Shown here: piece after piece, positions 27,601 through 36,477 of the stretch
How the letters are laid out: each line of letters begins with the position of its first letter
Position numbering within the stretch: position 1 is the stretch's first letter
Program-made: the position numbers and the translations under genes
Notes under the pieces: generated by a model
Told to the model about the DNA's origin: nothing
Seen by the model: only the letters and a program-made list of their open reading frames with translations
Database searches by the model: none
Assembly (NCBI GenBank): GCA_934500835.1
Contig: CAKSTR010000008.1
Location: 129,238-193,237 of the forward strand
DNA length: 64,000 bases
DNA from: an uncultured Paracoccaceae bacterium
Lineage (GTDB): Bacteria; Pseudomonadota; Alphaproteobacteria; Rhodobacterales; Rhodobacteraceae
Reading direction: 5' to 3'

Positions 27601-28551
27601 TCAGACCTGCACCAGGTTCGGCAGCGCGCGCCCTTCGGCAAAGGCGATCAGGTTGTCCACCGCCATCAGCCCCATGGCTTCGCGCACCTCTAGGCAGGCG
27701 GTGCCCAGATGCGGCAGCAGGGTGACGTTCTCCAGCCGCAAAAGCGCCTCGGGCACCTTCGGCTCGAACTCGTAGACGTCCAGACCCGCGCCGGCGATCT
27801 GCCGGGCCTGAAGGGCCGCGATCAGCGCGGTCTCATCCACCACGTCGCCCCGGCTGATGTTCACGAAGATCCCGGATTTCTTCATGTGCGACAGGGCCTT
27901 GGCATCCACCAGATGCCGCGTCGCCGGCCCGCCCGGCACCGCCGCCACCACGAAATCGGCACCCATGGCGGTGGCCATATCCACCTGTTGCGCCGGGAAG
28001 TCGGCCTCTTGTGCGGATCGGTTGTGGTAGACGACCTTCATCCCGAAACCGAAATGGCACCGGCGCGCGATGGCCTTGCCGATGCGGCCGAAGCCAAGGA
28101 TGCCCACCTCCTTGCCGGACACATGCGCCCCAAGCATCTGCGTCGGCGCCCAGCCTTCCCATTTGCCGGCCCGGACCAGCCGTTCGCCCTCGCCCAGACG
28201 GCGGGCGGTCATCAGGATCAGCCCCATGGCGATATCCGCCGTGGCATCCGTCACCGCCCCCGGCGTATTGGTCACGGCAAGGCCCGCCGCCTTGGCGGCT
28301 GCAACGTCTATGTGATTGAATCCAACGCCGAAATTCGCCAGAAGCCTGGCCCTGGGCGCCGGCACATCGGCAAAGACATCGGCGCGGTAAAGATCCCCCA
28401 GCGTCGGCAGGATCACGTCGAAATCGCGCAGGCTCTCCCGCAGTTCCTCTGCCGTCAGGGGCGAGGTCTTGTCGCGCAGCACCAGGTCGAAGCGGGGCGC
28501 CGCCGCCGCGATCACGCGGTCGGGCATGGAGCGGGTGACAAGCAGGCGCAT
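27601..28551 (-). CDS. D-isomer-specific 2-hydroxyacid dehydrogenase (glyoxylate/hydroxypyruvate reductase-like)
   Basis: A 316-residue NAD(P)-dependent enzyme. NAD-binding motif is GKEVGILGFGRIGKAIARR; catalytic Arg lies in FVNISRGDVVDE, the Glu in VYEFEPKVP and the His in LLPHLGTA. The pattern fits glyoxylate reductase GyaR-like members. Met 28551 starts on the last base of the upstream tRNA-binding gene's stop (TGATG), showing cotranscription with 28551-28892 and proC. Confidence 0.87.
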   Translation of the reverse strand: MRLLVTRSMPDRVIAAAAPRFDLVLRDKTSPLTAEELRESLRDFDVILPTLGDLYRADVFADVPAPRARLLANFGVGFNHIDVAAAKAAGLAVTNTPGAVTDATADIAMGLILMTARRLGEGERLVRAGKWEGWAPTQMLGAHVSGKEVGILGFGRIGKAIARRCHFGFGMKVVYHNRSAQEADFPAQQVDMATAMGADFVVAAVPGGPATRHLVDAKALSHMKKSGIFVNISRGDVVDETALIAALQARQIAGAGLDVYEFEPKVPEALLRLENVTLLPHLGTACLEVREAMGLMAVDNLIAFAEGRALPNLVQV

Positions 28552-28892
28552 CAGAACATCCTCCCGCCCAGGGGCACCTCCTGCCCGGGGGCCAGCAATA
28601 CGACTTCGCCCGCCGCATCGGGGACGCCAAGGACCAGCACCTCGGACATCACCGGCCCGATCTGGCGCGGCGGGAAGTTGACCACCGCCACCACCTGACG
28701 GCCGACCAACTCCTCCAAGGTGTAATGTGCGGTGATCTGCGCCGATGAGCGTTTCACGCCAAGATCGCCGCCAAAATCGACCCAAAGCCTGAAGGCGGGC
28801 TTGCGCGCCTCGGGGAAGGGTTCGGCCTTCACGATCCGGCCGACACGGATGTCGACCCTGGCGAAGTCGTCGTAGGTGATCTGTGCCGTCAT
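28551..28892 (-). CDS. tRNA-binding domain protein (CsaA-like)
   Basis: A 113-residue OB-fold protein of the EMAP/CsaA family, from FARVDIRVGRIVKAEPFPEA to the C-terminal LGVPDAAGEVVLLAPGQEVP. CsaA proteins are secretion-related chaperones and tRNA binders in other bacteria. Its start overlaps proC's stop by four bases and its stop overlaps the dehydrogenase start, making a tight three-gene operon. Confidence 0.86.
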   Translation of the reverse strand: MTAQITYDDFARVDIRVGRIVKAEPFPEARKPAFRLWVDFGGDLGVKRSSAQITAHYTLEELVGRQVVAVVNFPPRQIGPVMSEVLVLGVPDAAGEVVLLAPGQEVPLGGRMF

Positions 28893-29701
28893 TTGCCCAA
28901 TTCCCTGCCCCGGTCTGCCGCAGCCTTCTCGGCCCGCTTGAGCAGGGCCGGGAAGCCGGTCTCCGGTTCCATCAGAACGGCCAATGCCGCCGCGGTCGTG
29001 CCGCCCGGAGAGGTGACATTGATCCGCAGTTGCTCGGCGCTGTCCGAAGAGCGGAAGGCCAGCTCTCCCGCGCCGCAGACCGTGGCCCGGGCCAGTTGCA
29101 TGGCCACCTCGGGCGCCAGCCCAAGGGCGGCACCGCCGGCGGCCATCGCCTCGATCAGATGAAAGACATAGGCCGGACCAGAGCCGGAGACCGCCGTCAC
29201 CGCGTCGATCTGGTGCTCGCCCTCCAGTTCGACGACTTGTCCCACGGCCGCCATCAGATCCCGCGCCAAGGCGATCTGCGCGGCCGAGGCATGGGCGTTG
29301 CCGGTGATCGCGGTGATGCCGCGGCCCACCATGGCGGGGGTGTTCGGCATCGTCCGCACAATGGGGGTCCGGTTGCCCAGAGCCGTCTCGAAGGTGGCGA
29401 TGGTGGTGCCGGCGGCGATGGAAACGAACAGGGTCGTGCCGTTGCCAAGCGCCTGCAGCGCGGGCAGCGCCGCTCCCATCATCTGCGGCTTCACCGCCAG
29501 CAGCGCCACGGCCGGCGCGGGCGGCACGCCTTCGTTCAGGTGAACGCCGGTGTCCCTGAGCCAGCCGGTCGGGTTTGGTTCGATCACCCAGACCGCGCTT
29601 GCAGGCAGCCCGGCCTTCAGCCAGCCGGCCAGCAGCGCCGATCCCATCTTGCCGCAGCCAAGCAGCACCAGCCCGTCGCGGGCCACGATTTCCAGTGTCA
29701 T
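28889..29701 (-). CDS. proC: Pyrroline-5-carboxylate reductase
   Basis: A 270-residue enzyme making proline from pyrroline-5-carboxylate with NAD(P)H. The Rossmann motif is LLGCGKMGSALLAGWL. VRTMPNTPAMVGRG and DAVTAVSGSGPAYVFHLIEA are the ProC signature regions, with INVTSPGGTTAAAL near the C-terminus. Met 29701 is preferred (GGGGG seven bases upstream); Met 29713 would add four residues. It is followed by the csaA-like gene with ATGA overlap. Confidence 0.92.
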   Translation of the reverse strand: MTLEIVARDGLVLLGCGKMGSALLAGWLKAGLPASAVWVIEPNPTGWLRDTGVHLNEGVPPAPAVALLAVKPQMMGAALPALQALGNGTTLFVSIAAGTTIATFETALGNRTPIVRTMPNTPAMVGRGITAITGNAHASAAQIALARDLMAAVGQVVELEGEHQIDAVTAVSGSGPAYVFHLIEAMAAGGAALGLAPEVAMQLARATVCGAGELAFRSSDSAEQLRINVTSPGGTTAAALAVLMEPETGFPALLKRAEKAAADRGRELGK

Positions 29702-29841
29702 GCAGACCCCCATTTCCGGGGTCGGAGGTTAGACCGGCTTCCGGTGGTTAGGAAGGCCGTTTGCGAACGCATGGGCCGGGCTTTCACTCGGTGACGGACC
29801 CTTCAAGGGCACCAGTCCGGTTTTATCCGGGATTTCAGCCC

Positions 29842-30345
29842 TCAGGCCCGGCCGTAAGCCTCGGCAATGGCGATCTGCATCGCCTCGGCCGGGGTTTTTT
29901 CGCCCCAGGCGGCCATCTGGAAGGCGGGGTAGAACCGCTCCGAGGCCATGACGGCACCGGCGATCAGCCGGTCGATCTGCTCGGGCCCGGCGATCTGGCC
30001 GCCGGCAAGGCACAGGCCATAGCGCCAAACCATCAGCTTCTGCTCGGCCCACCAGGTGAAGGCGCCGGTCCAGACCATGTCGTTGCAGCGGTTCAGCACA
30101 TCATGCAGCGCGCCGATCTTCTCTTCGGGCGGCTCCATCTCGAAGGTGCAGATCAGTCGCAGCGTCTCGTCCTGCGCGCTCCAGGCCAGGGTCAGCGAGT
30201 AGGTGCGCCACTGCCCTTCGACCGCCATGGCGATCTGGTCATCGGTGACGCGGTCGAATTCCCAGTCGTTGTGGGTGGCCAGCGTCTCGACGATATCGAT
30301 GGGGTGGAGATCCTCGTTCAGAAGGAACTCTTCGGAAAGCGACAT
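29842..30345 (-). CDS. YbjN-domain protein
   Basis: A 167-residue soluble protein of the YbjN family, in a type III secretion chaperone-like fold: MSLSEEFLLNEDLHPIDIVE, then WRTYSLTLAWSAQDETLRLI and NRCNDMVWTGAFTWW. Function is not established; YbjN affects motility and stress responses in E. coli. It lies 128 bp upstream of proC on the same strand, an arrangement common in Rhodobacterales. Confidence 0.82.
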   Translation of the reverse strand: MSLSEEFLLNEDLHPIDIVETLATHNDWEFDRVTDDQIAMAVEGQWRTYSLTLAWSAQDETLRLICTFEMEPPEEKIGALHDVLNRCNDMVWTGAFTWWAEQKLMVWRYGLCLAGGQIAGPEQIDRLIAGAVMASERFYPAFQMAAWGEKTPAEAMQIAIAEAYGRA

Positions 30346-30701
30346 TGCCCGGCCTCACTATGATGCCCACGGGACCTTGGCGACCCCTACAGGCTGGGTG
30401 TCTGGCAAGGTGCAGCGTATGCCCGACACTGCCCTTACTAGATATTGTGATGGCACCGGGAAAGCCTGTAAAGCGAATTCTTCTGTGGAAAAGGCTGGAT
30501 GTGGGTGGCTCGCTGTGGCTCGCCAACGGAGTCTGCACAGTTTGACACCCGAGTTTGCAGCGGCGGTGTTTTGCCTTTGGCGGCGAAAGACCTCGATCCC
30601 GCGTTCGACGCGACTCCGAACCTCGGGGCGGGGCGGCGGTGCTGGACCTTCGATCCGGTCGCTACTAGCATCCGCCGGACTGCCGTGGGAAGGCTTCTCA
30701 A
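30346..30701. other. 356-bp gap with no gene recognised
   Basis: The sequence is visibly lower in GC than its flanks, and no frame carries a plausible protein or ribosome site. It must hold the divergent promoters of the YbjN-like gene and the DUF1275 gene. No RNA family or strong hairpin was recognised. Confidence 0.5.
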
Positions 30702-31394
30702 ATGCTGATCAGGGTGGGCGGGGATCGCACCCAGAACATCGACCTTGTGCTTGCAGGCATGCTGTCCTCGATCGCGGGGGCGCTGAATGCCGCCGGGTTT
30801 CTGGTTGCGGGGTCCTTCACCGCGAACATGACGGGCAATGTCTCGGCCTTTGCCGACTATCTGGCCTGGGGGGCCTGGGTGATGGCGCTGTCCTTCGCCG
30901 GGCTGCTGGTGGCCTTCATCTGTGGTGCGGGACTGGCGGCGCTGGCGATCCAGACCGGAGAGCGGCGGCAGCTAAGGTCCGTCTACGCCCTTGCGATCAC
31001 CGCCGAGGCCGTGCTCCTTCTCCTGCTGGGGGCGGCCTTCGCCATCTGGCCGCAGATGCAGGAGACGCTGCTGGTCATCGGTCTCAGCTTCGTCATGGGG
31101 CTGCAGAATGCGGTGACCACGATGATCTCGCGCGCAAGGGTGCGGACGACCCATGTCTCGGGCATGGCGACCGATGTCGGGATCGAGCTGGCTGCCCTTG
31201 CGGGCGGCGAAAAGCTGCGCAGCGCCGCCCTGCCGCAGCTTCGGCTGCACGGCCTGACACTGAGTGCCTTTGCGGCGGGCGGGGTTGTCGGGGCGCTGGT
31301 TTTCGGGCTGATCGGGCATTGGCTTCTGGTGCTGGCAGCCGGCATCCTTTTGCTGATCGCGCTGCCCGAAGTGCTGCGCGCCCATCGTGGATGA
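30702..31394 (+). CDS. DUF1275 (YoaK-like) membrane protein
   Basis: A 230-residue integral membrane protein with about six membrane segments. [27 protein letters not shown] and [28 protein letters not shown] are the DUF1275 hallmarks. No transport substrate is known for the family. It is followed 72 bp later by the chromate-transporter-like gene; coordination is possible but unproven. Confidence 0.84.
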   Translation: MLIRVGGDRTQNIDLVLAGMLSSIAGALNAAGFLVAGSFTANMTGNVSAFADYLAWGAWVMALSFAGLLVAFICGAGLAALAIQTGERRQLRSVYALAITAEAVLLLLLGAAFAIWPQMQETLLVIGLSFVMGLQNAVTTMISRARVRTTHVSGMATDVGIELAALAGGEKLRSAALPQLRLHGLTLSAFAAGGVVGALVFGLIGHWLLVLAAGILLLIALPEVLRAHRG

Positions 31395-31466
31395 CAGGCC
31401 CGGCTGTCAAGCGGATGACATGAAACCGTGCTATTCAAGGCCTTTGCGCAGAAAGCCGGTGGCCCG

Positions 31467-32660
31467 ATGACTGACCAGACTTCCCGCCCGTCCCGCCCGG
31501 TGGCCGAGGTTTTCATGGCCTTCCTCAAGCTGGGCCTGACCTCCTTCGGCGGGCCGGTCGCGCATCTGGGCTTCTTCCGGGACGAGTTCGTCCTGCGCCG
31601 CAAATGGCTGGACGAGGCGGCCTATGCCGATCTGGTGGCGCTGTGCCAGTTCCTGCCGGGGCCGGCCTCAAGTCAGGTCGGTTTCGCGCTTGGTCTGATG
31701 CGGGCGGGCTGGGGCGGGGCGCTGGCGGCCTTTGCCGCCTTCACCCTGCCCTCGGCCATGCTGCTGACGGCGCTGGCCCTGACCGCCACCCGGATCGAGG
31801 GCCCCCTGGCGGCGGGGCTGCTGCATGGGCTGAAGCTGGCGGCGGTGGCCATTGTCGCGCAGGCCGTCTGGGGCATGGCGCGCAGCCTGTGCCCGGACCG
31901 GGAGCGCGCGGTGATCGCAGTGCTGGCGGTGGCGGTGCTGGCCTTTGCGCCGGGATCGGTCGGAATGATGGTGGCGATTGCGTTTGGCGCCTTGGCGGGA
32001 CTGCTGCTGAACAAGGGGCAGGTCTTGCCCGGCACCATGGCCCCGGTGGCTGTCGGCAAGCGCACCGGCCTTGCCGCGATCGCGCTTTTCGTGGCGCTGC
32101 TGGTCGGCTTGCCGTTTCTGGCGGGGCTTGGGCAGGGCGTGGCGCTGGCGGATGCCTTCTACCGGGCCGGGGCGCTGGTCTTCGGCGGCGGCCATGTCGT
32201 CCTGCCGCTGCTTGAGGCTGCAACGGTGCAGCCGGGATGGGTAAGCGAGGATGCCTTTCTGACCGGCTATGGCGCGGCGCAGGCCGTTCCGGGGCCTCTG
32301 TTCACCTTTGCCGCCTGGCTGGGGGCGGTGATGGGGCCGGCTCCGAACGGCATCCTGGGGGCGGGGATCGCCCTTCTTGCGCTGTTCCTGCCCGGATTTC
32401 TGCTGCTGGTTGCTGCATTGCCCTTCCTGGGCTGGATGCGCTGTCACCGTCTGGCGCAATCCGGGATGCAGGGCGCGAATGCCGCGGTCGTGGGCATTCT
32501 GGCGGCGGCGCTTTACGATCCGGTTTTCACGTCGGCCGTGACAGGAATGCCGGATTTCGCGCTGGCGCTTGCCGGTTTCGTCGCACTGACGGTCTGGCGC
32601 GCGCCACCCTGGAGCGTCGTCCTGCTGGTTGCGACCGGCGGCGCCCTCATGGGGTACTGA
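31467..32660 (+). CDS. chrA: Chromate transporter (ChrA) family protein
   Basis: A 397-residue membrane protein with the two-domain CHR layout. The first domain has KLGLTSFGGPVAHLGFFRDE and ALCQFLPGPASSQVGF; the second repeats it as RAGALVFGGGHVVLPLLE and GYGAAQAVPGPLFTFAAW. ChrA expels chromate by proton motive force; many family members have other or unknown anions. ATG 31467 is used; an in-frame GTG at 31428 would add 13 residues. No chrB regulator adjoins. Confidence 0.86.
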   Translation: MTDQTSRPSRPVAEVFMAFLKLGLTSFGGPVAHLGFFRDEFVLRRKWLDEAAYADLVALCQFLPGPASSQVGFALGLMRAGWGGALAAFAAFTLPSAMLLTALALTATRIEGPLAAGLLHGLKLAAVAIVAQAVWGMARSLCPDRERAVIAVLAVAVLAFAPGSVGMMVAIAFGALAGLLLNKGQVLPGTMAPVAVGKRTGLAAIALFVALLVGLPFLAGLGQGVALADAFYRAGALVFGGGHVVLPLLEAATVQPGWVSEDAFLTGYGAAQAVPGPLFTFAAWLGAVMGPAPNGILGAGIALLALFLPGFLLLVAALPFLGWMRCHRLAQSGMQGANAAVVGILAAALYDPVFTSAVTGMPDFALALAGFVALTVWRAPPWSVVLLVATGGALMGY

Positions 32661-32700
32661 GGCCGGCCGAAAGCCGTCCGCGCGCGCGATGCGTCCCGCG

Positions 32701-32740
32701 AAAAAAACGACCCCCGCGCGACGGGAGCGCACGGGGGCCC
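32701..32740 (-). terminator. Intrinsic terminator downstream of trpS
   Basis: On the minus strand CCCCCG-T-GCGC and GCGCGGGGG form a stem with one bulge (32711-32719 pairing 32727-32737), followed by TCGTTTTTTT (32710-32701). It lies 160 bp after the trpS stop. The run of A on the plus strand makes it directional toward trpS. Confidence 0.78.
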
Positions 32741-32898
32741 AAAATGACGGCGCGGCAGGCTCGGACAAGCCCGGTGAGGGTAGAGGGGACAGAGCCGCGC
32801 CGTCCCCCCGTTGCTGACAGGTGAAGGAGACAGTCCTGTGACAGGGCCGCACGCGGGGCAGCGAAAGCGGTGGATAACTCCCCCGCCGGCCGCTGCGG

Positions 32899-33921
32899 TC
32901 AGCGCGAGCGGATCAGGCCCACGATGTCCTTGGTGCGGGCAAGGATCGGTGCGGCGATGGCATCGGCGCGCTCGGCCCCCTGGCCAAGGGTGCGGTCGAT
33001 CTCGGCCGGGTCCTTCATCAGCCGGTTCATCTCGGCCGTGATCGGCGAGAGTTTCGCCACCGCCAGATCGGCCAGTCTGGGCTTGAACACCCCGAACTGG
33101 GCACCGGCGAATTCGGCCACGACCTCGGGCACCGACTGGCCGGACAGCCCGGCATAGATGTTCACCAGATTGCGCGCATCGGGCCGGTCCTTCAGCCCGT
33201 CGACCGTTTCCGGCAGGGGCAGGGGATCGGTCTTGGCGCGGCGGATCTTCCTGGCGATGGTGTCGGCGTCATCGGTCAGGTTGATGCGCGAATTGTCCGA
33301 CGGATCGGACTTCGACATCTTCTTCGTGCCATCGGTCAGGCTCATCACCCTTGTGGCGGCGCCTTCGATCAGCGGCTCGGTCACCGGGAAGAAATCCACC
33401 TTGTAGTCGTGGTTGAACTTGTTCGCGATGTCGCGGGCCAGCTCAAGGTGCTGCTTCTGGTCCTCGCCCACCGGAACCATGGTGGCATGATACAAGAGGA
33501 TGTCGGCCGCCATCAGCGAGGGGTAGGCGAACAGCCCCAGGCTGGCCGCCTCGGCATCCTTGCCTGCGGTCTTGTCCTTCCACTGCGTCATGCGGCCCAT
33601 CCAGCCCATGCGCGCGATGCAGTTGAAGATCCAGGCCAGTTCGGCATGGCCGCTGACCTGGCTCTGGTTGAAAAGGATGCTGCGCGCGGGGTCGACACCG
33701 GATGCGATGAAGGCTGCGGCGGCCTCGCGGGTCTGTTCGCGCAGGCGGTCGGGGTCTTGCCAGACAGTGATCGCATGCAGGTCGACAAGGCAGTAGATCG
33801 TCTCGATCCCCTCGTCCTGCTTTTCCGCAAAGCGCTTCAGCGCGCCAAGGTAGTTGCCGAGTGTCAGCCCGCCCGAAGGCTGGATGCCCGAGAAGATGCG
33901 GGGCTTGAAGCTGGTTGCCAT
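32899..33921 (-). CDS. trpS: Tryptophanyl-tRNA synthetase
   Basis: A 340-residue class I synthetase charging tRNA-Trp. The HIGH-equivalent is [10 protein letters not shown] (15-24) and the KMSKS loop is at 201-205. FSGIQPSG and the [19 protein letters not shown]/Trp-site segment are canonical. ATG 33921 is the natural start. Terminates at the hairpin at 32701. Confidence 0.95.
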   Translation of the reverse strand: MATSFKPRIFSGIQPSGGLTLGNYLGALKRFAEKQDEGIETIYCLVDLHAITVWQDPDRLREQTREAAAAFIASGVDPARSILFNQSQVSGHAELAWIFNCIARMGWMGRMTQWKDKTAGKDAEAASLGLFAYPSLMAADILLYHATMVPVGEDQKQHLELARDIANKFNHDYKVDFFPVTEPLIEGAATRVMSLTDGTKKMSKSDPSDNSRINLTDDADTIARKIRRAKTDPLPLPETVDGLKDRPDARNLVNIYAGLSGQSVPEVVAEFAGAQFGVFKPRLADLAVAKLSPITAEMNRLMKDPAEIDRTLGQGAERADAIAAPILARTKDIVGLIRSR

Positions 33922-34029
33922 TCTTGGGCCCTGTCCTGCTGGTCTCTGTCTGGAAATCGTGGCGCCTCTCGCGTAATCCATGGGGAAAGGGGCGTCAACG
34001 GCCCCGCTTGCCCTGAGCCGGAGACCGGA

Positions 34030-34716
34030 TTGGACCGCGACCTGAATGCGCCGCCCCTGAACCCCTTGCCCTGGATCGTCTGGGTGCTGGCCCTGCCGCT
34101 GATCGCGGTGGAGGTGGTCGTGCAGCTTGGCGCGTCGGGCCTGGCGGGCGGGCCAGAGGCGATCAACTGGCGGATCCGCGCGATGGAATGGTTCGCCTTC
34201 TCGCCCGATTTCCTGCGTCGCGCATTGGAAACCGGGGAATGGCCGCTGGATACGCTGTGGCGGCAGGTCTCCTACATCCTGGTGCAGGCCGACATCACGG
34301 GCGCTCTTTTTGTCGTCGTCCTTCTGCTGGCGCTTGGCAAGATGGTGGGAGAGATCTTCCGCTGGTGGGCGGTGGCGGCGATCTTCCTTGGCTCGGCCGC
34401 GATGGCGGCGCTGGTCTATACGCTGGTCCTGCCCGGCAACCGGGTGCCGCTGGTCGGCGGCTTCCCGGCGGTCTACGGGCTGATCGGGGCCTTCACATTC
34501 GTGCTGTGGATGCGGCAGGCGGCGACGGGCGGCAACCCGTGGCGCGCATTCGGGCTGATCGGGATTTTGATGGCGGTGCAGATCTTCTTCGGCCTGATCT
34601 ATGGCGGGCTGAGCTGGGTGGCGGAACTGGCCGGCTTCGCGACCGGGTTCCTTCTGTCGTTCCTTGTCGCCCCCGGCGGCTGGCGCCGGATGGTCGGGCT
34701 GCTGCGCAACCGCTAG
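34030..34716 (+). CDS. Rhomboid-family membrane protein, predicted catalytically dead
   Basis: A 228-residue protein with about six membrane segments in a rhomboid layout. In active rhomboids the Ser sits in GxSG and the His in AHxxGF. Here the equivalents are PAVYG (Ser replaced by Tyr) and AELAGF (His replaced by Glu), so proteolysis is not expected. Retained [14 protein letters not shown] suggests a conserved scaffold or chaperone-like role (compare iRhoms). The start is TTG 34030, with CGGAGA six bases upstream; no in-frame ATG precedes the first membrane segment. It converges with murJ, overlapping by four bases (34713-34716). Confidence 0.75.
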   Translation: MDRDLNAPPLNPLPWIVWVLALPLIAVEVVVQLGASGLAGGPEAINWRIRAMEWFAFSPDFLRRALETGEWPLDTLWRQVSYILVQADITGALFVVVLLLALGKMVGEIFRWWAVAAIFLGSAAMAALVYTLVLPGNRVPLVGGFPAVYGLIGAFTFVLWMRQAATGGNPWRAFGLIGILMAVQIFFGLIYGGLSWVAELAGFATGFLLSFLVAPGGWRRMVGLLRNR

Positions 34717-36269
34717 TCCTGCTCGCGGCGCTTGCGGCGCAGCGAGGATTTCAGTTCGCGCAGGCTCATGGCGCCGAAGAGGGCGGCCGATCCGAAATAG
34801 GTCACGATGCCGATGAGGATGATCCCGCCAAGCGTGGCCGTGCGCAGGCCGGGCACCGAGAGTTGCGGTGCCAGCGCCCAGGCAAGACCCCAGAGCACCG
34901 CCCCCATCAGCGCCGAGGCGGCGATGATCCGCGGCAGGCGGTGCAGGAAGCGGGAATCGAAGCGGGCTGCCTCGCCCATCGTCCTGGTCCCGCGCCAGAG
35001 CTGCCAGACCATCACCCATGCCGAAGCCGAGGTGGCAATGGCGGCGGCAAGGAAGCCGATCAGCGGCATCAGCCCGACGGCGAGGATGGCGTTCACCACC
35101 ATCGACCAGACGGCAAAGCGGAACGGGCTGCGGGTGTCCTCGCGGGCGTAATACAGCGGTTGCAGCACCTTTTGCAGCACGAACGCCGGCAGGCCGACAC
35201 CATAGGCCGCCAGGGCCTGGGCGGTGAAGATGGCGGCCTCGGGGCCGAAGGCGCCCCGCTGGTAGACGACCGAGATGATTGGCCAGGCGATCACCACCAG
35301 CGCCACCGCGGCCGGCACGGTCAGCAACAGCGCGAATTCGGAGCCGCGGTTGTAGGCGCTGCGCGAGCCGGTGTCGTCATTGGCGCGCAGGCGGCGGGAC
35401 AGTTCGGGCAAGAGCACGACACCGATGGCGATGCCGACCACGCCAAGCGGCAGCTGGTACAGCCGGTCGGCGTTGTACAGCCAGACCATCGCGCCCTCGG
35501 TCCCCGAGGCGACCTGCCGCCCGACGATCAGGTTGATCTGCACCACGCCGCCCGCCAGAACGGCCGGGGCGGCGATGATCGCCAGCCGCTTCAGGTCGGG
35601 CGTCAGGGCAGGCCAGCGGAAGGGCAGGCGGAAGCCAAGCCGGCGCACCGCGATCCACGTCACCAGCAGCTGCAGGACGCCCGAGATGGTGACGGCCCAG
35701 GACTGGCTGTAGGCCATGTCCCAGCCAAAGTGATCGGCCATAAGGATGCCGGCGATCAGACTGGCCGACAGGAGGATCGTCACCGCCGAGGTGACGACGA
35801 AACGCCCCATCGCGTTCAGCATCCCCGACAGAAGCGCGGTCAGCGAGATGAAAAGGATGTAGGGAAAGGCGATCCGGCCCATCAGCACGGCCAGATCGAA
35901 CCGCTCGTCCCCGACGAAGCCCGAGGCCATCATCACCACCAGCAGCGGCATGGCGAGGATCGCGATGATCGAGAATACCGTAAGCAGCGCCGCCATGCCC
36001 CAATAGGCGTCGCGGGCGAAGGCCTCGGCATCCTCGCCGGCTTCGGATTTCTTGGCGAACATCGGCACGAAGGCCATGTTGAACGCGCCTTCCGCGAAGA
36101 AGCGGCGGAACATGTTGGGCAGGGCCTGCGCCACCACGAAAGCCTCGGCAATCGGGCCGTCGCCAAGGAAGCGCGCCATGAGGATGTCGCGGACAAGGCC
36201 GACGATCCGGCTCATCAGCGTCCAGAAGCCGACGGTCAGGAAGCCCGAGATCAGGCGCATGGGTTTCAT
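34713..36269 (-). CDS. murJ: Lipid II flippase MurJ
   Basis: A 518-residue polytopic protein of the MATE/MVF family with about 14 membrane segments, moving lipid II across the inner membrane for peptidoglycan synthesis. Conserved MurJ stretches include [20 protein letters not shown], the [18 protein letters not shown] loop with essential charged residues, and [18 protein letters not shown] 36269 starts [11 protein letters not shown]. It lies downstream of glnD on the same strand with a 208-bp gap (36270-36477) that holds nothing recognisable. Confidence 0.93.
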   Translation of the reverse strand: MKPMRLISGFLTVGFWTLMSRIVGLVRDILMARFLGDGPIAEAFVVAQALPNMFRRFFAEGAFNMAFVPMFAKKSEAGEDAEAFARDAYWGMAALLTVFSIIAILAMPLLVVMMASGFVGDERFDLAVLMGRIAFPYILFISLTALLSGMLNAMGRFVVTSAVTILLSASLIAGILMADHFGWDMAYSQSWAVTISGVLQLLVTWIAVRRLGFRLPFRWPALTPDLKRLAIIAAPAVLAGGVVQINLIVGRQVASGTEGAMVWLYNADRLYQLPLGVVGIAIGVVLLPELSRRLRANDDTGSRSAYNRGSEFALLLTVPAAVALVVIAWPIISVVYQRGAFGPEAAIFTAQALAAYGVGLPAFVLQKVLQPLYYAREDTRSPFRFAVWSMVVNAILAVGLMPLIGFLAAAIATSASAWVMVWQLWRGTRTMGEAARFDSRFLHRLPRIIAASALMGAVLWGLAWALAPQLSVPGLRTATLGGIILIGIVTYFGSAALFGAMSLRELKSSLRRKRREQD

Positions 36270-36477
36270 CGGATGGCCTTTCGGGCGCGCGGGGCTTCGG
36301 GTGTGGCGGGCCGGAGGTGGAGTTTCCGTGCAGGGTTTGCACATGTTCCGTGACGAAGGGCAAGGGGGACCGAGATCCGGCGGGTTGCGGGTGGCGCAGC
36401 CCCGTCATCGCCGCAGTCAACCAAGCCGGGGCATAGTGCGGAGGGGGCGTTCAGGCTGGGGCCATACCGCCGCCGTT

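Noticed and set aside
30438..30708. Short ORFs on both strands in the 30346-30701 gap
   Set aside because: No ribosome sites, no recognisable protein pattern, and composition unlike flanking genes.
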